Source: Blastococcus sp. TF02A-26 (GTDB lineage Bacteria > Actinomycetota > Actinomycetes > Mycobacteriales > Geodermatophilaceae). Taken from it: a stretch of DNA of 64,000 nucleotides. The stretch is taken from positions 162,473 to 226,472 of the forward strand of contig NZ_QOHG01000007.1 of assembly GCF_003319125.1 (NCBI RefSeq), written 5' to 3'. Shown here in pieces: positions 51,127-62,174 of the stretch. Under the pieces are notes generated by a model. The model did not search any database. It saw nothing but the letters and a program-made list of their open reading frames with translations, and had not been told where the DNA came from. Numbering within the stretch: position 1 is the stretch's first letter; every line of letters starts with the position of its first letter. Made by a program: the position numbers and the translations under genes.

Positions 51127-51788
51127 CCGCGGCCCAGCTCCTGGTCATCACCAAGGCACCGGTCCCGGGCCGGAGCAAGACGCGGCTCTCCCCGCCGTGC
51201 ACCCCCGAGCAGGCCGCCGCGATCGCCGCCGCGTCGGTCGGCGACACCCTCGACGCCGTCCGCGCGGTGCCGGACGTGCGGCGGGTGGTGGCGCTCGACG
51301 GCCCGCGCGGGGAGCTCGACCTCGACGGGCTGGTCGTCGTCCCGCAGGTCGAGGGCGACCTCGGCACCCGCCTGGCGGCCGCGTTCGCCGCCGCGATGCG
51401 GCCGGCGGCGCTGCCCACGCTGCTGATCGGCATGGACACACCGCAGGTGACGCCGGAGCTGCTGACCGACTGTCTGGCCCGCCTGCTCGACGGCGGCCCG
51501 GGGACGGCGGTGCTCGGGCCCGCTCCGGACGGCGGCTGGTGGTCGCTCGGCCTGCACACCGCGGAGTCCGCCTGGGTGCTGCCGTCGGTGCCCATGTCCC
51601 GGGACGACACCTGCGACCACACCCGGGAGGCCCTGGCCGCCGCCGGTCTCGCCGTGCACGACCTCCCGGAGCTCACCGACGTGGACCACTTCGCCGAGGC
51701 GGTCGCCGTCGCGGCACAGTGCCCGGCCGGAAGCCGCACCCGCCGGGTGGTGGACGACGTCGCGGCCTCGCTGGTCGCCCGCGGATGA
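51123..51788 (+). CDS. DUF2064 (TIGR04282-type) nucleotidyltransferase-like protein
   Basis: The 221-aa protein matches the TIGR04282/DUF2064 family: LLVITKAPVPGRSKTRLSPP at the start, LIGMDTPQVTPELLTDCLAR and LGPAPDGGWWSLGLH. This is a GT-A fold with a nucleotide-binding KTRL loop. The family is associated with arsenosugar and sugar-lipid clusters and usually follows a GT2 gene, as here. Its exact reaction is unknown. Start and stop both overlap neighbours (GTGA, ATGA), so four genes 50446-53571 and udgX after them are strongly coupled. Confidence 0.88.
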   Translation: MTAAQLLVITKAPVPGRSKTRLSPPCTPEQAAAIAAASVGDTLDAVRAVPDVRRVVALDGPRGELDLDGLVVVPQVEGDLGTRLAAAFAAAMRPAALPTLLIGMDTPQVTPELLTDCLARLLDGGPGTAVLGPAPDGGWWSLGLHTAESAWVLPSVPMSRDDTCDHTREALAAAGLAVHDLPELTDVDHFAEAVAVAAQCPAGSRTRRVVDDVAASLVARG

Positions 51789-53017
51789 GCAGCCGGCTGG
51801 ACCGCCTGCTCGGTGCCCGGCTCCCCGGACCACCCGGGGCGGCACGCCGCGGTCCGTTCCGGGACGGCGCCTTCTCCAGCCCGCTGCACTCCGAGCGCCG
51901 CGCCGCCCGGGTCGGGGTCTGGCTGGGCCTCGCGTTCGCCGTCTGCTTCGTCACCGGGCTGATCAGCCACCTGATCCAGAACCCGCCGGGGTGGTTCGTC
52001 TGGCCGGCGTCCCCGGTGTGGCTCTACCGGGTCACCCAGGGCGTGCACGTGGCCACGGGGCTGGCCGCCATCCCGCTGCTGCTGGCCAAGCTGTGGACCG
52101 TCTACCCGAAGCTCTTCGAGTGGCCGCCGGCCGGCTCGCCCTCCCGGGCGGTCAGCCGGCTGTCGATCCTCGTGCTGGTCGGCGCCTCGGTCATGCAGCT
52201 GCTGACCGGGCTGGTCAACATCTCCGAGTGGTACCCGTGGGGCTTCTTCTTCACGGCGGCCCACTACTGGACCGGCTGGATCGCCATCGGCGCCGTGCTG
52301 GTCCACGTGGGCGCGAAGGCCCCGGAGATCCGGCGGGGCCTCGCCCGCCGCGGCTCCCCCGGCGCCGCCGCGGGCCTCACCCCGGAGCAGGCGCACGAGC
52401 GGGCAGGGGTGGACGCGGCCGCCGAGGCCGCCCCCGTCTCCCGGCGGGCCTTCGTGCTGGCCACCGGTCTGGGCGTCGGGGCGGTCACGCTCACCACGGT
52501 CGGCCAGACGCTGACGCCGCTGTCGCCGGTGTCGCTGTTCGCGCCCCGGGAGCCCGGGGTCGGACCGCAGGGGCTGCCGGTCCGCCAGACCGCCCGTGCC
52601 GCCGGCACCGAGTCGGTCGGCGCCGACTACCGGCTGGTGGTGGACGGCCCGCAGCGGCTGGAGCTCACCCTGGACGACCTGGCCGCGTTCCCGCAGCGCA
52701 CCGTGCGCCTGCCGATCACCTGCGTGGAGGGCTGGAGCGCGGACGCCACCTGGACCGGGGTCCGGCTCGGCGACCTCCTCGAGGAGGCGGGTCTGCCCCG
52801 CGAGACCGAGGTCACCGTGGAGTCGCTGCAGACCGGCGGGCTGTACCGGGTGTCGACGGTGGCGCCGCCGCACGCCCGGAGCCCGCTGACCCTGCTGGCG
52901 ACCGGGGTGAACGGCGAGCGGCTGAGCCCGGACCACGGCTACCCGGTACGCCTCATCGCCCCGAACCGGCCCGGGGTCATGCAGACCAAGTGGGTGGCGC
53001 AGGTGACCCCGGCATGA
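51785..53017 (+). CDS. Cytochrome-b-like / SUOX-type molybdopterin oxidoreductase fusion
   Basis: The 410-aa protein has an N-terminal four-helix membrane part (residues about 40-190) with paired histidines, as in cytochrome b561-type subunits (TQGVHVATGLAAIPLLL, TAAHYWTGWIAIGAVLVHVG). A short helix (FVLATGLGVGAVTLTTVG) follows, then a SUOX-fold molybdopterin domain from about residue 270. The Mo-ligand Cys is C313 in LPITCVEGWSADATWTG. Related MsrPQ systems reduce methionine sulfoxide. The gene overlaps DUF2064 upstream and an unknown membrane gene downstream. A role on a methylthio-sugar is inference only. Confidence 0.88.
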   Translation: MSSRLDRLLGARLPGPPGAARRGPFRDGAFSSPLHSERRAARVGVWLGLAFAVCFVTGLISHLIQNPPGWFVWPASPVWLYRVTQGVHVATGLAAIPLLLAKLWTVYPKLFEWPPAGSPSRAVSRLSILVLVGASVMQLLTGLVNISEWYPWGFFFTAAHYWTGWIAIGAVLVHVGAKAPEIRRGLARRGSPGAAAGLTPEQAHERAGVDAAAEAAPVSRRAFVLATGLGVGAVTLTTVGQTLTPLSPVSLFAPREPGVGPQGLPVRQTARAAGTESVGADYRLVVDGPQRLELTLDDLAAFPQRTVRLPITCVEGWSADATWTGVRLGDLLEEAGLPRETEVTVESLQTGGLYRVSTVAPPHARSPLTLLATGVNGERLSPDHGYPVRLIAPNRPGVMQTKWVAQVTPA

Positions 53018-53571
53018 GCCTCTCCGACGAGAGCGACCGGACCCTCGACGCCCGCGCCGCTCCGCTGGTGCCGGACGACCCGTACGCCTCCGACCCGTCG
53101 CGCCCGGCCACGTCGGCGGCCGGCCCCTGGTGGCGCTGGCTCTTCGTGCTGCCGGGTCTGGCCGCCGTCGCCTACGGCGGGTACGGCCTGCTGACCGCCG
53201 GCGACCGCATCCCGCTGGACTCGTGGCTGCGGTGGTTCGTCGGCAGCGCGCTCGTGCACGACCTGGTGGTGGTCCCGGTGTGGCTCGCCCTGGGGTGGGC
53301 GGCCGCGCGGTGGCTCCCGGCACCCGCCCGCGCCCCGGCGCTGGTCGCCGCCGTGGTGAGCGGCGTCCTGACCGTCGTCGCGCTGCCCTTCGTGCTCGGG
53401 TACGGCGCCGACGAGGCGAACCCCTCGTTCCTCCCGCGGGACTACGGGCGCGACCTGCTGCTGGTCGTCGCCGGCGTACTGCTGGTCGGCGCCGTCTGGG
53501 GTGCGGTCGCCATCCGTCGGGCCCGCGCCGCCGAGCGCCGCCGCGACGACTGCGGTGTCATCGGGGCATGA
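53014..53571 (+). CDS. Four-helix membrane protein of unknown function
   Basis: The 185-aa protein has four transmembrane helices (WLFVLPGLAAVAYGGYGLL, LRWFVGSALVHDLVVVPVWL, ALVAAVVSGVLTVVALPFVL, LLLVVAGVLLVGAVWGAVAI) after a 36-residue acidic N-terminus. A NPSFLPRDYGRDL loop lies between helices 3 and 4. I do not recognise it. Its ATG overlaps the stop of the molybdenum fusion gene and its stop overlaps the udgX start, so it is probably a partner subunit of the redox protein. Confidence 0.8.
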   Translation: MSLSDESDRTLDARAAPLVPDDPYASDPSRPATSAAGPWWRWLFVLPGLAAVAYGGYGLLTAGDRIPLDSWLRWFVGSALVHDLVVVPVWLALGWAAARWLPAPARAPALVAAVVSGVLTVVALPFVLGYGADEANPSFLPRDYGRDLLLVVAGVLLVGAVWGAVAIRRARAAERRRDDCGVIGA

Positions 53572-54239
53572 GCCAGGAGAACGTGCCGGCCGATCCCCCG
53601 TCCGGCGTGGGCCTGCCCGGGCTGCGGACGGCGGCGGCCGGCTGCCGCGCGTGCGAGCTCTGGGAGCCGGCCACGCAGACGGTGTTCGGCGAGGGCCCGG
53701 AGACCGCGCGGATCGTGTTCGTCGGCGAGCAGCCCGGCGACCAGGAGGACCGCAGGGGCGAGCCGTTCGTCGGCCCGGCCGGGCGGTTGCTCGACCGCGC
53801 GCTGGACGAGGCCGGGATCGACCGGCGCGACGCCTACGTGACCAACGCCGTCAAGCACTTCCGGTTCACGCCGACCGGCAAGCGGCGCATCCACCAGTCA
53901 CCGGGTCCCGAGCACCTGCGCGCCTGCCGCCCGTGGCTGGAGGCGGAGTTCGAGGTGCTCAAGCCCGAGGTCGTCGTGTGCCTCGGCGCGACCGCGGCCA
54001 AGGCGCTCATCTCGCCGTCCTTCCGGATCACCAAGGACCGCGGGCAGCTGCTGCCCTGGACACCGCCGGGGGTCGCCGCGGTCGATCCGGCCGACGACGA
54101 CGAGGACGCCCCGCACCAGACGTGGATGCTCGCCACCACGCATCCCTCGGCGGTGCTCCGGACGCCGGAGGAGGCCCGTCCGGCGGCCTTCGACGCGCTG
54201 GTGGCCGACCTCCGGGTGGTCGCTGCGGCCCTGGCCTGA
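53568..54239 (+). CDS. udgX: UdgX-type uracil-DNA glycosylase
   Basis: The 223-aa protein has the UdgX features. The Fe-S Cys pair CRAC (C26, C29) is followed by motif A-like VGEQPGDQEDRRGEPFVGPA and the R-loop KRRIH at residues 105-109 with H109. H109 is the residue that forms a covalent bond to uracil DNA in the mycobacterial enzyme. The C-terminal motif ATTHPSAVLR is intact. C119 and C136-region residues may complete the 4Fe-4S site. The ATG overlaps the membrane gene stop (ATGA), so it is the last gene of the run starting at 50446. Confidence 0.93.
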   Translation: MSQENVPADPPSGVGLPGLRTAAAGCRACELWEPATQTVFGEGPETARIVFVGEQPGDQEDRRGEPFVGPAGRLLDRALDEAGIDRRDAYVTNAVKHFRFTPTGKRRIHQSPGPEHLRACRPWLEAEFEVLKPEVVVCLGATAAKALISPSFRITKDRGQLLPWTPPGVAAVDPADDDEDAPHQTWMLATTHPSAVLRTPEEARPAAFDALVADLRVVAAALA

Positions 54240-54270
54240 CCGCCGGGATGTGACACCTGTCGCTGTTACG

Positions 54271-54278
54271 GAACGTTC
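54271..54278. promoter_or_regulatory. A+T-richer patch with palindrome GAACGTTC
   Basis: The sequence TTACGGAACGTTCTAGTACC around this 8-bp palindrome looks like a TetR-type operator over a promoter. It lies between two convergent gene ends (udgX and an MFS gene), where no promoter is expected. It may be a chance palindrome or a leftover. Confidence 0.25.
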
Positions 54279-54303
54279 TAGTACCCTCCCCCGGCCCCGC
54301 TCG

Positions 54304-55686
54304 TTACGACGGGGTGGAGCCCGGTCGGCCCTCGCCACTCTCGGGGGCGGGCGAGCCCGGCCGGGCTCCGCCTGTCTCCGCGCCCACCGCCCGCGAGGCG
54401 CGGAAGAGCCAGAACGAGGGCACCGCCAGCGCCACCACGACCATGGCGACGGTGGCGATGCCGCCGGAGACCATCGCCACGCTCACCCCTGCCGCGCTGG
54501 CCATCGCTCCCGCGCGCAGGTCGCCCAGCCGCGGTCCGCCGGCGACCACGACGATGAAGACGCCCTGCATCCGGCCCCGCATCTCGTCCGGCGCGGCCGT
54601 CTGGAGCATCGAGGAGCGCAGCACCGCACTCACCATGTCCCCTGCTCCGGCGACGGCGAGGCAGAGCACCGCGAGCCACAGCGACGGCGCCAGCCCGAAC
54701 CCGATGATCGCCACGCCCCACACGACGATCGCGACCAGCACCACGGCGCCCTGCCGCTCGACCCGCGAGACCCAGCCCGACGTCAGCCCCATGAGCAGCG
54801 CGCCGATGGAGATGCCGGCGAACAGCCAGCCCAGCGCGTTCGGCGAGTCGGCGAAGCGGGTGTCGGTCAGCTCGGGGAAGACCGCCTGCGGCCAGGCGAA
54901 GACCATCGCGATGATGTCGACGACGAACGTCATCAGCAGCACCGGCTGGGTGCGCAGGAAGGCGAAGCCCTCCCCGACCCCGCGGACCGCGGAGCCCAGC
55001 CGCAGCGGTCCGGTCACCCCGGCCGGCGGCAGCGACGGCAGCCCGCGCAGCAGTGCCAGCGCGATCAGGAAGCCGACGGCGTCGACCGCGTAGGCGAGGA
55101 ACAGGTCGCCGAGGGCGATCAGCACCCCGGCCAGCAGCGGGCCGACGATGACGCCGACCTGGCGCACGGTCATCGACAGCGCGTTGGCCGCCGGCACCCC
55201 GGCCGGCCCGACCAGCGCCGGGATCACCGCGCTCCGGGCGGGCTGGTTGACCGCGCTGAACCCGGAGACCGCCGCGGTCAGCACCCAGAGCAGCCAGATG
55301 TTGCCGCCCCCGGGGAGCAGCGCCTGGACCGCGAGCAGGGCGCTGGTCACCGCCGAACCGGTCGCGGTCACCAGCATGAGCCGGCGGCGGTCCATCGCGT
55401 CGGCGATCGCGCCGCCGAGCAGGCCGAAGACGACCAGCGGCACCAGCGCCACGATCGAGGTGATGCCGACCATCAGCGAGGAACCGGTGAGGTCGTAGAC
55501 CTGGTACGGGACGGCGACCAGCGTCATCTGCTGGCCGAGCATCGTCGCCGCGATGCCCCAGAACAGCCGCCGGTAATGCGCGTTCTGCAGGGGGCTGGTG
55601 TCGATCGCCCAGCGCCGCCGCCGTGGCGCCGGCACCGGTTCGGCCGTCTTGCCCGCTCCCTCGACCGGATCCACCGGACCCGTCAT
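54304..55686 (-). CDS. MFS transporter (EntS/DHA3-like)
   Basis: The 460-aa protein has 12 transmembrane helices and the DHA3-type pattern: PLQNAHYRRLFWGIAATMLG, YQVYDLTGSSLMVGITSIVA, LGGAIADAMDRRRLMLVTAT (motif A) and FSAVNQPARSAVIPALVGP. The nearest recognised relatives export siderophores or macrolides. The tail is proline/glycine-rich (PAPESGEGRPGSTPS). Its ATG overlaps the stop of pdxH (ATGA), so the two are co-transcribed. Confidence 0.92.
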   Translation of the reverse strand: MTGPVDPVEGAGKTAEPVPAPRRRRWAIDTSPLQNAHYRRLFWGIAATMLGQQMTLVAVPYQVYDLTGSSLMVGITSIVALVPLVVFGLLGGAIADAMDRRRLMLVTATGSAVTSALLAVQALLPGGGNIWLLWVLTAAVSGFSAVNQPARSAVIPALVGPAGVPAANALSMTVRQVGVIVGPLLAGVLIALGDLFLAYAVDAVGFLIALALLRGLPSLPPAGVTGPLRLGSAVRGVGEGFAFLRTQPVLLMTFVVDIIAMVFAWPQAVFPELTDTRFADSPNALGWLFAGISIGALLMGLTSGWVSRVERQGAVVLVAIVVWGVAIIGFGLAPSLWLAVLCLAVAGAGDMVSAVLRSSMLQTAAPDEMRGRMQGVFIVVVAGGPRLGDLRAGAMASAAGVSVAMVSGGIATVAMVVVALAVPSFWLFRASRAVGAETGGARPGSPAPESGEGRPGSTPS

Positions 55687-56345
55687 GGAGCGAGGCGCTG
55701 CACGAGCCAGCCGCCGCCCTCCGCTCCGTCGTGCCCCTGGGCGGAGCGGACGAACCGCAGCCGGTCGTGCAGCCGCCCGGGGCCGCCCTGCCAGAACTCG
55801 ACGGTCTCCGGGACGACGCGGTAGCCGCCCCACGTGGCCGGTCGGGGCACCGGGCCGTCGGGCGTCTCGTCGTCCAGCAGCCGCACGCGCGCCTCGAGCT
55901 CGTCGCGGGAGTCCACGACGGTCGACTGCACCGACGCGACGGCGGCCAGCTGCGCCTCGCGCGGCCGCGGGTCCCAGAGCTGGTCCGAGGCGGCGTCGCC
56001 GATGCGCTCCACCCGGCCGGTCACCCGCACCTGCCGCTGCAGCGCGTGCCAGGGGAAGACCAGCGCCGCGCGCGGGTTGACGGCCAGCTCCGCGCCCTTC
56101 GCCGAGGCGTAGCTGGTGCCGAAGACGAAGCCGCCCTCGTCGTAGCCCTTCACGAGCACGATGCGGGCGTCGGGGGCGCCGTCGGCGTCGGCGGTGGCGA
56201 CGACGACGGCGTTCGGGTCGTCGATCCCGGCGGCGACCACGTCGGCGAACCAGCGGTCGAACTGCTCGACCCAGGTGCCCGCGAGGTCGCCCTCCCGGAG
56301 CACCGGCCGGTCGTAGTCCCTGCGCATGCGGGAGAGGTCGGGCAC
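55683..56345 (-). CDS. pdxH: Pyridoxamine 5'-phosphate oxidase
   Basis: The 220-aa FMN-binding split-barrel protein shows MRRDYDRPVL, ARIVLVKGYDEGGFVFGTSY, SAKGAELAVNPRAALVFPWH and the C-terminal VEFWQGGPGRLHDRLRF. These are the conserved PdxH FMN and PLP residues. It oxidises PNP or PMP to PLP. The GTG start at 56345 agrees with the PDLSRMRRDY N-terminus of relatives; ATG 56327 would remove 6 residues. It is divergent from the citrate synthase gene, with 120 bp between starts. Confidence 0.95.
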   Translation of the reverse strand: MPDLSRMRRDYDRPVLREGDLAGTWVEQFDRWFADVVAAGIDDPNAVVVATADADGAPDARIVLVKGYDEGGFVFGTSYASAKGAELAVNPRAALVFPWHALQRQVRVTGRVERIGDAASDQLWDPRPREAQLAAVASVQSTVVDSRDELEARVRLLDDETPDGPVPRPATWGGYRVVPETVEFWQGGPGRLHDRLRFVRSAQGHDGAEGGGWLVQRLAP

Positions 56346-56465
56346 CCGTCCGATGCTGCCACCGCACTCCCCGGCTGCGTCCGCCGCGGGGGTCGGGCCT
56401 ATGGTTCGACCGTTGTCGTGCGCCGCGACCCGGCGCACGATCCCGCGCGCAGAGGAGCATGCGAG

Positions 56466-58743
<2,278 letters not shown>

Positions 58744-58744
58744 G

Positions 58745-58785
58745 CGGAGTGCGGGAGCGCAGGGAACCGGCGCTCCCGCACTCCG
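58745..58785 (+). terminator. 16-bp hairpin after serC
   Basis: CGGAGTGCGGGAGCGC (58745-58760) pairs perfectly with GCGCTCCCGCACTCCG (58770-58785) across a 9-base loop. It starts 1 base after the serC stop codon. There is no T tract. Confidence 0.85.
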
Positions 58786-58862
58786 ACGACCGATGAGTCC
58801 GGCCCCGCGGCGGCGTCTGACCTCCTGAGCACCAGTCGGTGCGGACGACGGAGGAGGACACC

Positions 58863-60257
58863 GTGAGCGACCGGGCTCCCGCACTCGACCTGCGCTCGGG
58901 ACCCGAGCGGGTCTTCGCGCACCTGCTGGTCAACAACCTGCTGGTGTCGGTCGTCAACTACACCGTGTGGTTCGCCGTCACCTTCTGGGTGTTCCTGGAG
59001 ACGGGATCGGTGTTCGCCACCGGCATGATCGCCGGGATCTTCCTGGTCGCGACCGCCGGAACCGGCATCTGGTTCGGCAGCCTGGTCGACCACCACCGCA
59101 AGCACACCGTCCTGCAGGTCTCGGCCCTCGCCTCGGCCGTGTTCTACGGACTGGCGGCCGCCGTCCACGCGATGTCCCCCGCGGAGGACTTCCGGACGGC
59201 GGGCAGCGTGCCGCTGTGGTGCTTCGTCGTCCTGCTCATGCTCGGCGTGATCACCGGCAACCCGCGCACCATCGCGCTGTCGACCCTGGTCACGCTGCGC
59301 GTCCCGGAGGACCGCCGGGACCGGGCGAACGGGCTCGTCGGGTCGGCGTCCGGCCTGTCCATGCTGGTCACCTCGGTGATCAGCGGGCTGCTGGTGGCCT
59401 TCGGCGGGATGACCGCCGTCCTGACCCTCGCCCTGACCGTGCTCGTGCTGTCGATCCTCCACCTCACCCGGATCCAGGTCCCGGACGACCGCGTCGCGGC
59501 GGACGGGACCGACGGCGCCGAGGACGCGACCCCGGAGTCCCGTGTCGACCTGCGCGGCACGCTCCGCCTGGTCTGCGGGGTGCCCGGGCTGCTGCCGCTG
59601 ATCCTGTTCAGCTGCTTCAACAACTTCCTCGGCGGCGCCTTCATGGCGCTGATGGACCCCTACGGCCTCTCGCTCATGTCGGTGCAGGCGTGGGGGCTGC
59701 TCTGGGGAGCGCTGTCGGCCCTCCTGATCGTCGGTGGGCTCCTGGTCGCCCGGGTCGGGCTGGGCAGCCGGCCGATCCGGGTGCTGCTGCTGGTCAACGT
59801 GGCGATGTGGGCCGTGACGATGCTGTTCCCGCTCGCCTCCTCGGTGCTCACCCTCACCGTCGCGATGGCCGTGTTCATGACGGTCATGCCCTTCGCCGAG
59901 GCCGCCGAGCAGACGGTCCTGCAGCGGGTGGTGCCCTACGAGCGGCAGGGCCGGGTCTTCGGCTTCGCGCAGAGCGTCGAGCAGGCGGCCTCACCGCTGA
60001 CGGCGTTCCTCATGGCACCGCTGACCGAATTCGTCGTCATCCCGTTCATGACCGACGGCGCCGGCGCGCGGGCGATCGGCGACTGGTTCGGCACGGGCCC
60101 GACGCGGGGCATCGCCCTGGTCTTCGTGGTGACCGGCCTGATCGGCGTCCTCACCGTCCTCGTGGCGTTCGCCAGCCCCGCCTACCGGCGGCTCGGCGCG
60201 GCGTACGCCACGGCCCGCGCGCCCGAGGCCGTCCCCGCCGGCGCCGTCCCGGTGTAG
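58863..60257 (+). CDS. MFS transporter
   Basis: The 464-aa protein has 12 predicted membrane helices in two halves joined by an acidic loop (VAADGTDGAEDATPE, residues about 215-230). The first helices FAVTFWVFLETGSVFATGMI and GIWFGSLVDHHRKHTVLQVS carry motif A (GSLVDHHRK). The substrate is not predictable. The GTG start has GGAGGAGG upstream, which rules out the in-frame ATG 58839. It is monocistronic and converges on a peptidase gene. Confidence 0.88.
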   Translation: MSDRAPALDLRSGPERVFAHLLVNNLLVSVVNYTVWFAVTFWVFLETGSVFATGMIAGIFLVATAGTGIWFGSLVDHHRKHTVLQVSALASAVFYGLAAAVHAMSPAEDFRTAGSVPLWCFVVLLMLGVITGNPRTIALSTLVTLRVPEDRRDRANGLVGSASGLSMLVTSVISGLLVAFGGMTAVLTLALTVLVLSILHLTRIQVPDDRVAADGTDGAEDATPESRVDLRGTLRLVCGVPGLLPLILFSCFNNFLGGAFMALMDPYGLSLMSVQAWGLLWGALSALLIVGGLLVARVGLGSRPIRVLLLVNVAMWAVTMLFPLASSVLTLTVAMAVFMTVMPFAEAAEQTVLQRVVPYERQGRVFGFAQSVEQAASPLTAFLMAPLTEFVVIPFMTDGAGARAIGDWFGTGPTRGIALVFVVTGLIGVLTVLVAFASPAYRRLGAAYATARAPEAVPAGAVPV

Positions 60258-60278
60258 CCGGAGCAGGTCTGTCCTTCG

Positions 60279-62174
60279 TCAGACCCAGCGGTCGAAGAAG
60301 GTGACCACGCGCTCGGCGAGCTCGACGACCCGCTCGCGGCCGACGATGGTGTGCCCCTCGCCCGGCAGCAGGAGCAGCTCGCTGCGCGCGCCGAGAGCCT
60401 GCAACGCCTGGTGGGCCTGCACCGACTCGGCGACCGGCACGTTGGTGTCGCGGTCGCCGTGGGCGAGCAGCACCGGCGCGGTCAGCCGGTCCAGGGCGGT
60501 CATCGGCGAGAGCGCCGCGAGCAGGTCCCGGTCGGCCACCGGGTCGCCGTACTCGGTCACCGACGCGGCGGCCATCCACGGCTCGGTGGCGGCGAAGAAC
60601 GTGCGCAGGTCGCTCATCCCGGCCAGGGACACCCCGGCGGCGAAGAGGTCCGGCCACCGGGTGAGTGCGACCAGCGTCAGGTAGCCGCCGTAGGACCACC
60701 CGTGCGCGCCGACCCGGCCGGGTGCGGCGATGCCCGCGTCGAGCAGGAAGCGCACCGTGGCCGGGACGTCGTCGAACGAGGCCTCCCGGGCGGCGCCGTC
60801 GTCGGCGCACATGAACGCCCGCCCCTGCCCACCGGAGCCGCGCACGTTGGGCGCGAACACGGTGAAGCCGGCGGCGACCAGTGACTGCGCGACCGGCGAC
60901 CACGCCGGCCGCTCCTGGCCCTCGGGGCCGCCGTGGAAGCTGACGACCGTGCGGTCGGGGCCGTGCACGTCCGGCGGGGTGTAGAGCCAGCCGTGCAGCG
61001 GGGTGCCGTCGGCGGCGCGGTAGTCGACGCGGACCGGGTCCACCGACAACGCCCGGTCGGGACGGCGCGGCAGCGAGGGCAGCCGGGCCGGCGCCTCGGC
61101 CCCGTCCAGCGACACCGCCCACAGTCCGCGGGGCGTGTGCGGGCCGGTGAGCTCGGCGACCATCGTCGAGCCGTCCGCGGCCAGGGACCAGCCGGGCAGG
61201 ACCGGCTCGGGCAGGTCGAGGCGCTCGACCAGCGCGCCGTCGGCCCCACCGTGCACCTGCAGCTCGGTGACCCCGCCGGCGTTCCAGACGGCGAGCACGG
61301 TGCCGCCGGTGCGCAGGGCGTAGGCGTCGAGGTCGGCGTCGGGCCGGCAGAGGACGACACGGGCCTCCCCCAGCTCGCCGTCGTCGGACAGCGGCACCTC
61401 GACCAGGCCGGCGCGATCGGCGAAGGCCGGGCCGGGCAGGGAGGCCCGCAGCAGCACCGACCGGCCGTCGGGGGCGAACCGGCCGTCCTCGGAGGCGATC
61501 CCGCCGGGGGCGTCGAGCGGGATCACCCGCCGGGTGCGGCCGGTGGCCACCTCGACGAGGACGACGTGCCGGTGGCCCCGCGGGCCGCGACGGGCGAGCA
61601 GCCACCGCTCGTCGGCGGAGACGGCCGTGACCGACAGGAAGCCCCCGCGGGCGAGGGTGCGCTGCGCGCCGGTGACGACGTCGACGAGGACGACGTCGGC
61701 GTCCGGCCCCGTGCCCGGGGCGATCGAGCAGACGTAGTGGCCCGGGCGGGTCCAGTGCCCGGCGAACACCGTGGCGCGCGGGTCCCCGCCGGCGACCAGC
61801 CGGGCGTCGCTGCCGTCGGGGCGGACGACGTGCAGCTCCGCGCAGATCGACCCGCTGGGGCTGACCAGGTACGCCAGCCACTCGCCGTCGGGCGCCCAGG
61901 CGACCGAGACGACCTCCTGGTCGGGGCCGGAGAGGACCAGCGGCAGCGTGGGCGCGGAGCCGCCCACCGGCAGCACCTCCAGCCGCGGGATGCCGGAGCG
62001 GTCGGTCACGTACGCGACCCGGTTCCCGGCCGGGGACAGCGCCGGGCACCACGCGCCGGCGGCGCCGGCGATCTCGGCGACGGCCAGCCGCACCTCGGTC
62101 GGCAGGCCGGCGGGCGAGGCGCCGAACGGCTCGGGGACGACGGGGGACGACGGGTGGAACAGGGGGCTGGCCAC
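60279..62174 (-). CDS. S9-family prolyl oligopeptidase-type peptidase
   Basis: The 631-aa protein has an N-terminal beta-propeller with WD-like blades (VVSVAWAPDGEWLAYLVSPS, RFAPDGRSVLLRASL) and a C-terminal alpha/beta-hydrolase domain. Catalytic Ser is in GAHGWSYGGYLTLVALT, Asp in LLAHGDRDTNVPVAESV and His in PGEGHTIVG. There is no signal peptide. This is the acylaminoacyl-peptidase/DPP IV-like clan. GTG 62174 has GAGGAGG 5 bases upstream. It is divergent from sepH across 291 bp in which I see no other gene or clear element. Confidence 0.92.
   Translation of the reverse strand: MASPLFHPSSPVVPEPFGASPAGLPTEVRLAVAEIAGAAGAWCPALSPAGNRVAYVTDRSGIPRLEVLPVGGSAPTLPLVLSGPDQEVVSVAWAPDGEWLAYLVSPSGSICAELHVVRPDGSDARLVAGGDPRATVFAGHWTRPGHYVCSIAPGTGPDADVVLVDVVTGAQRTLARGGFLSVTAVSADERWLLARRGPRGHRHVVLVEVATGRTRRVIPLDAPGGIASEDGRFAPDGRSVLLRASLPGPAFADRAGLVEVPLSDDGELGEARVVLCRPDADLDAYALRTGGTVLAVWNAGGVTELQVHGGADGALVERLDLPEPVLPGWSLAADGSTMVAELTGPHTPRGLWAVSLDGAEAPARLPSLPRRPDRALSVDPVRVDYRAADGTPLHGWLYTPPDVHGPDRTVVSFHGGPEGQERPAWSPVAQSLVAAGFTVFAPNVRGSGGQGRAFMCADDGAAREASFDDVPATVRFLLDAGIAAPGRVGAHGWSYGGYLTLVALTRWPDLFAAGVSLAGMSDLRTFFAATEPWMAAASVTEYGDPVADRDLLAALSPMTALDRLTAPVLLAHGDRDTNVPVAESVQAHQALQALGARSELLLLPGEGHTIVGRERVVELAERVVTFFDRWV

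Noticed and set aside
51123..51788. Calling the DUF2064 gene an arsenosugar-biosynthesis gene, as the TIGR04282 name suggests.
   Set aside because: No radical-SAM ArsS, ArsM-type or ars resistance gene is present; the neighbours fit a general sugar-lipid cluster better.
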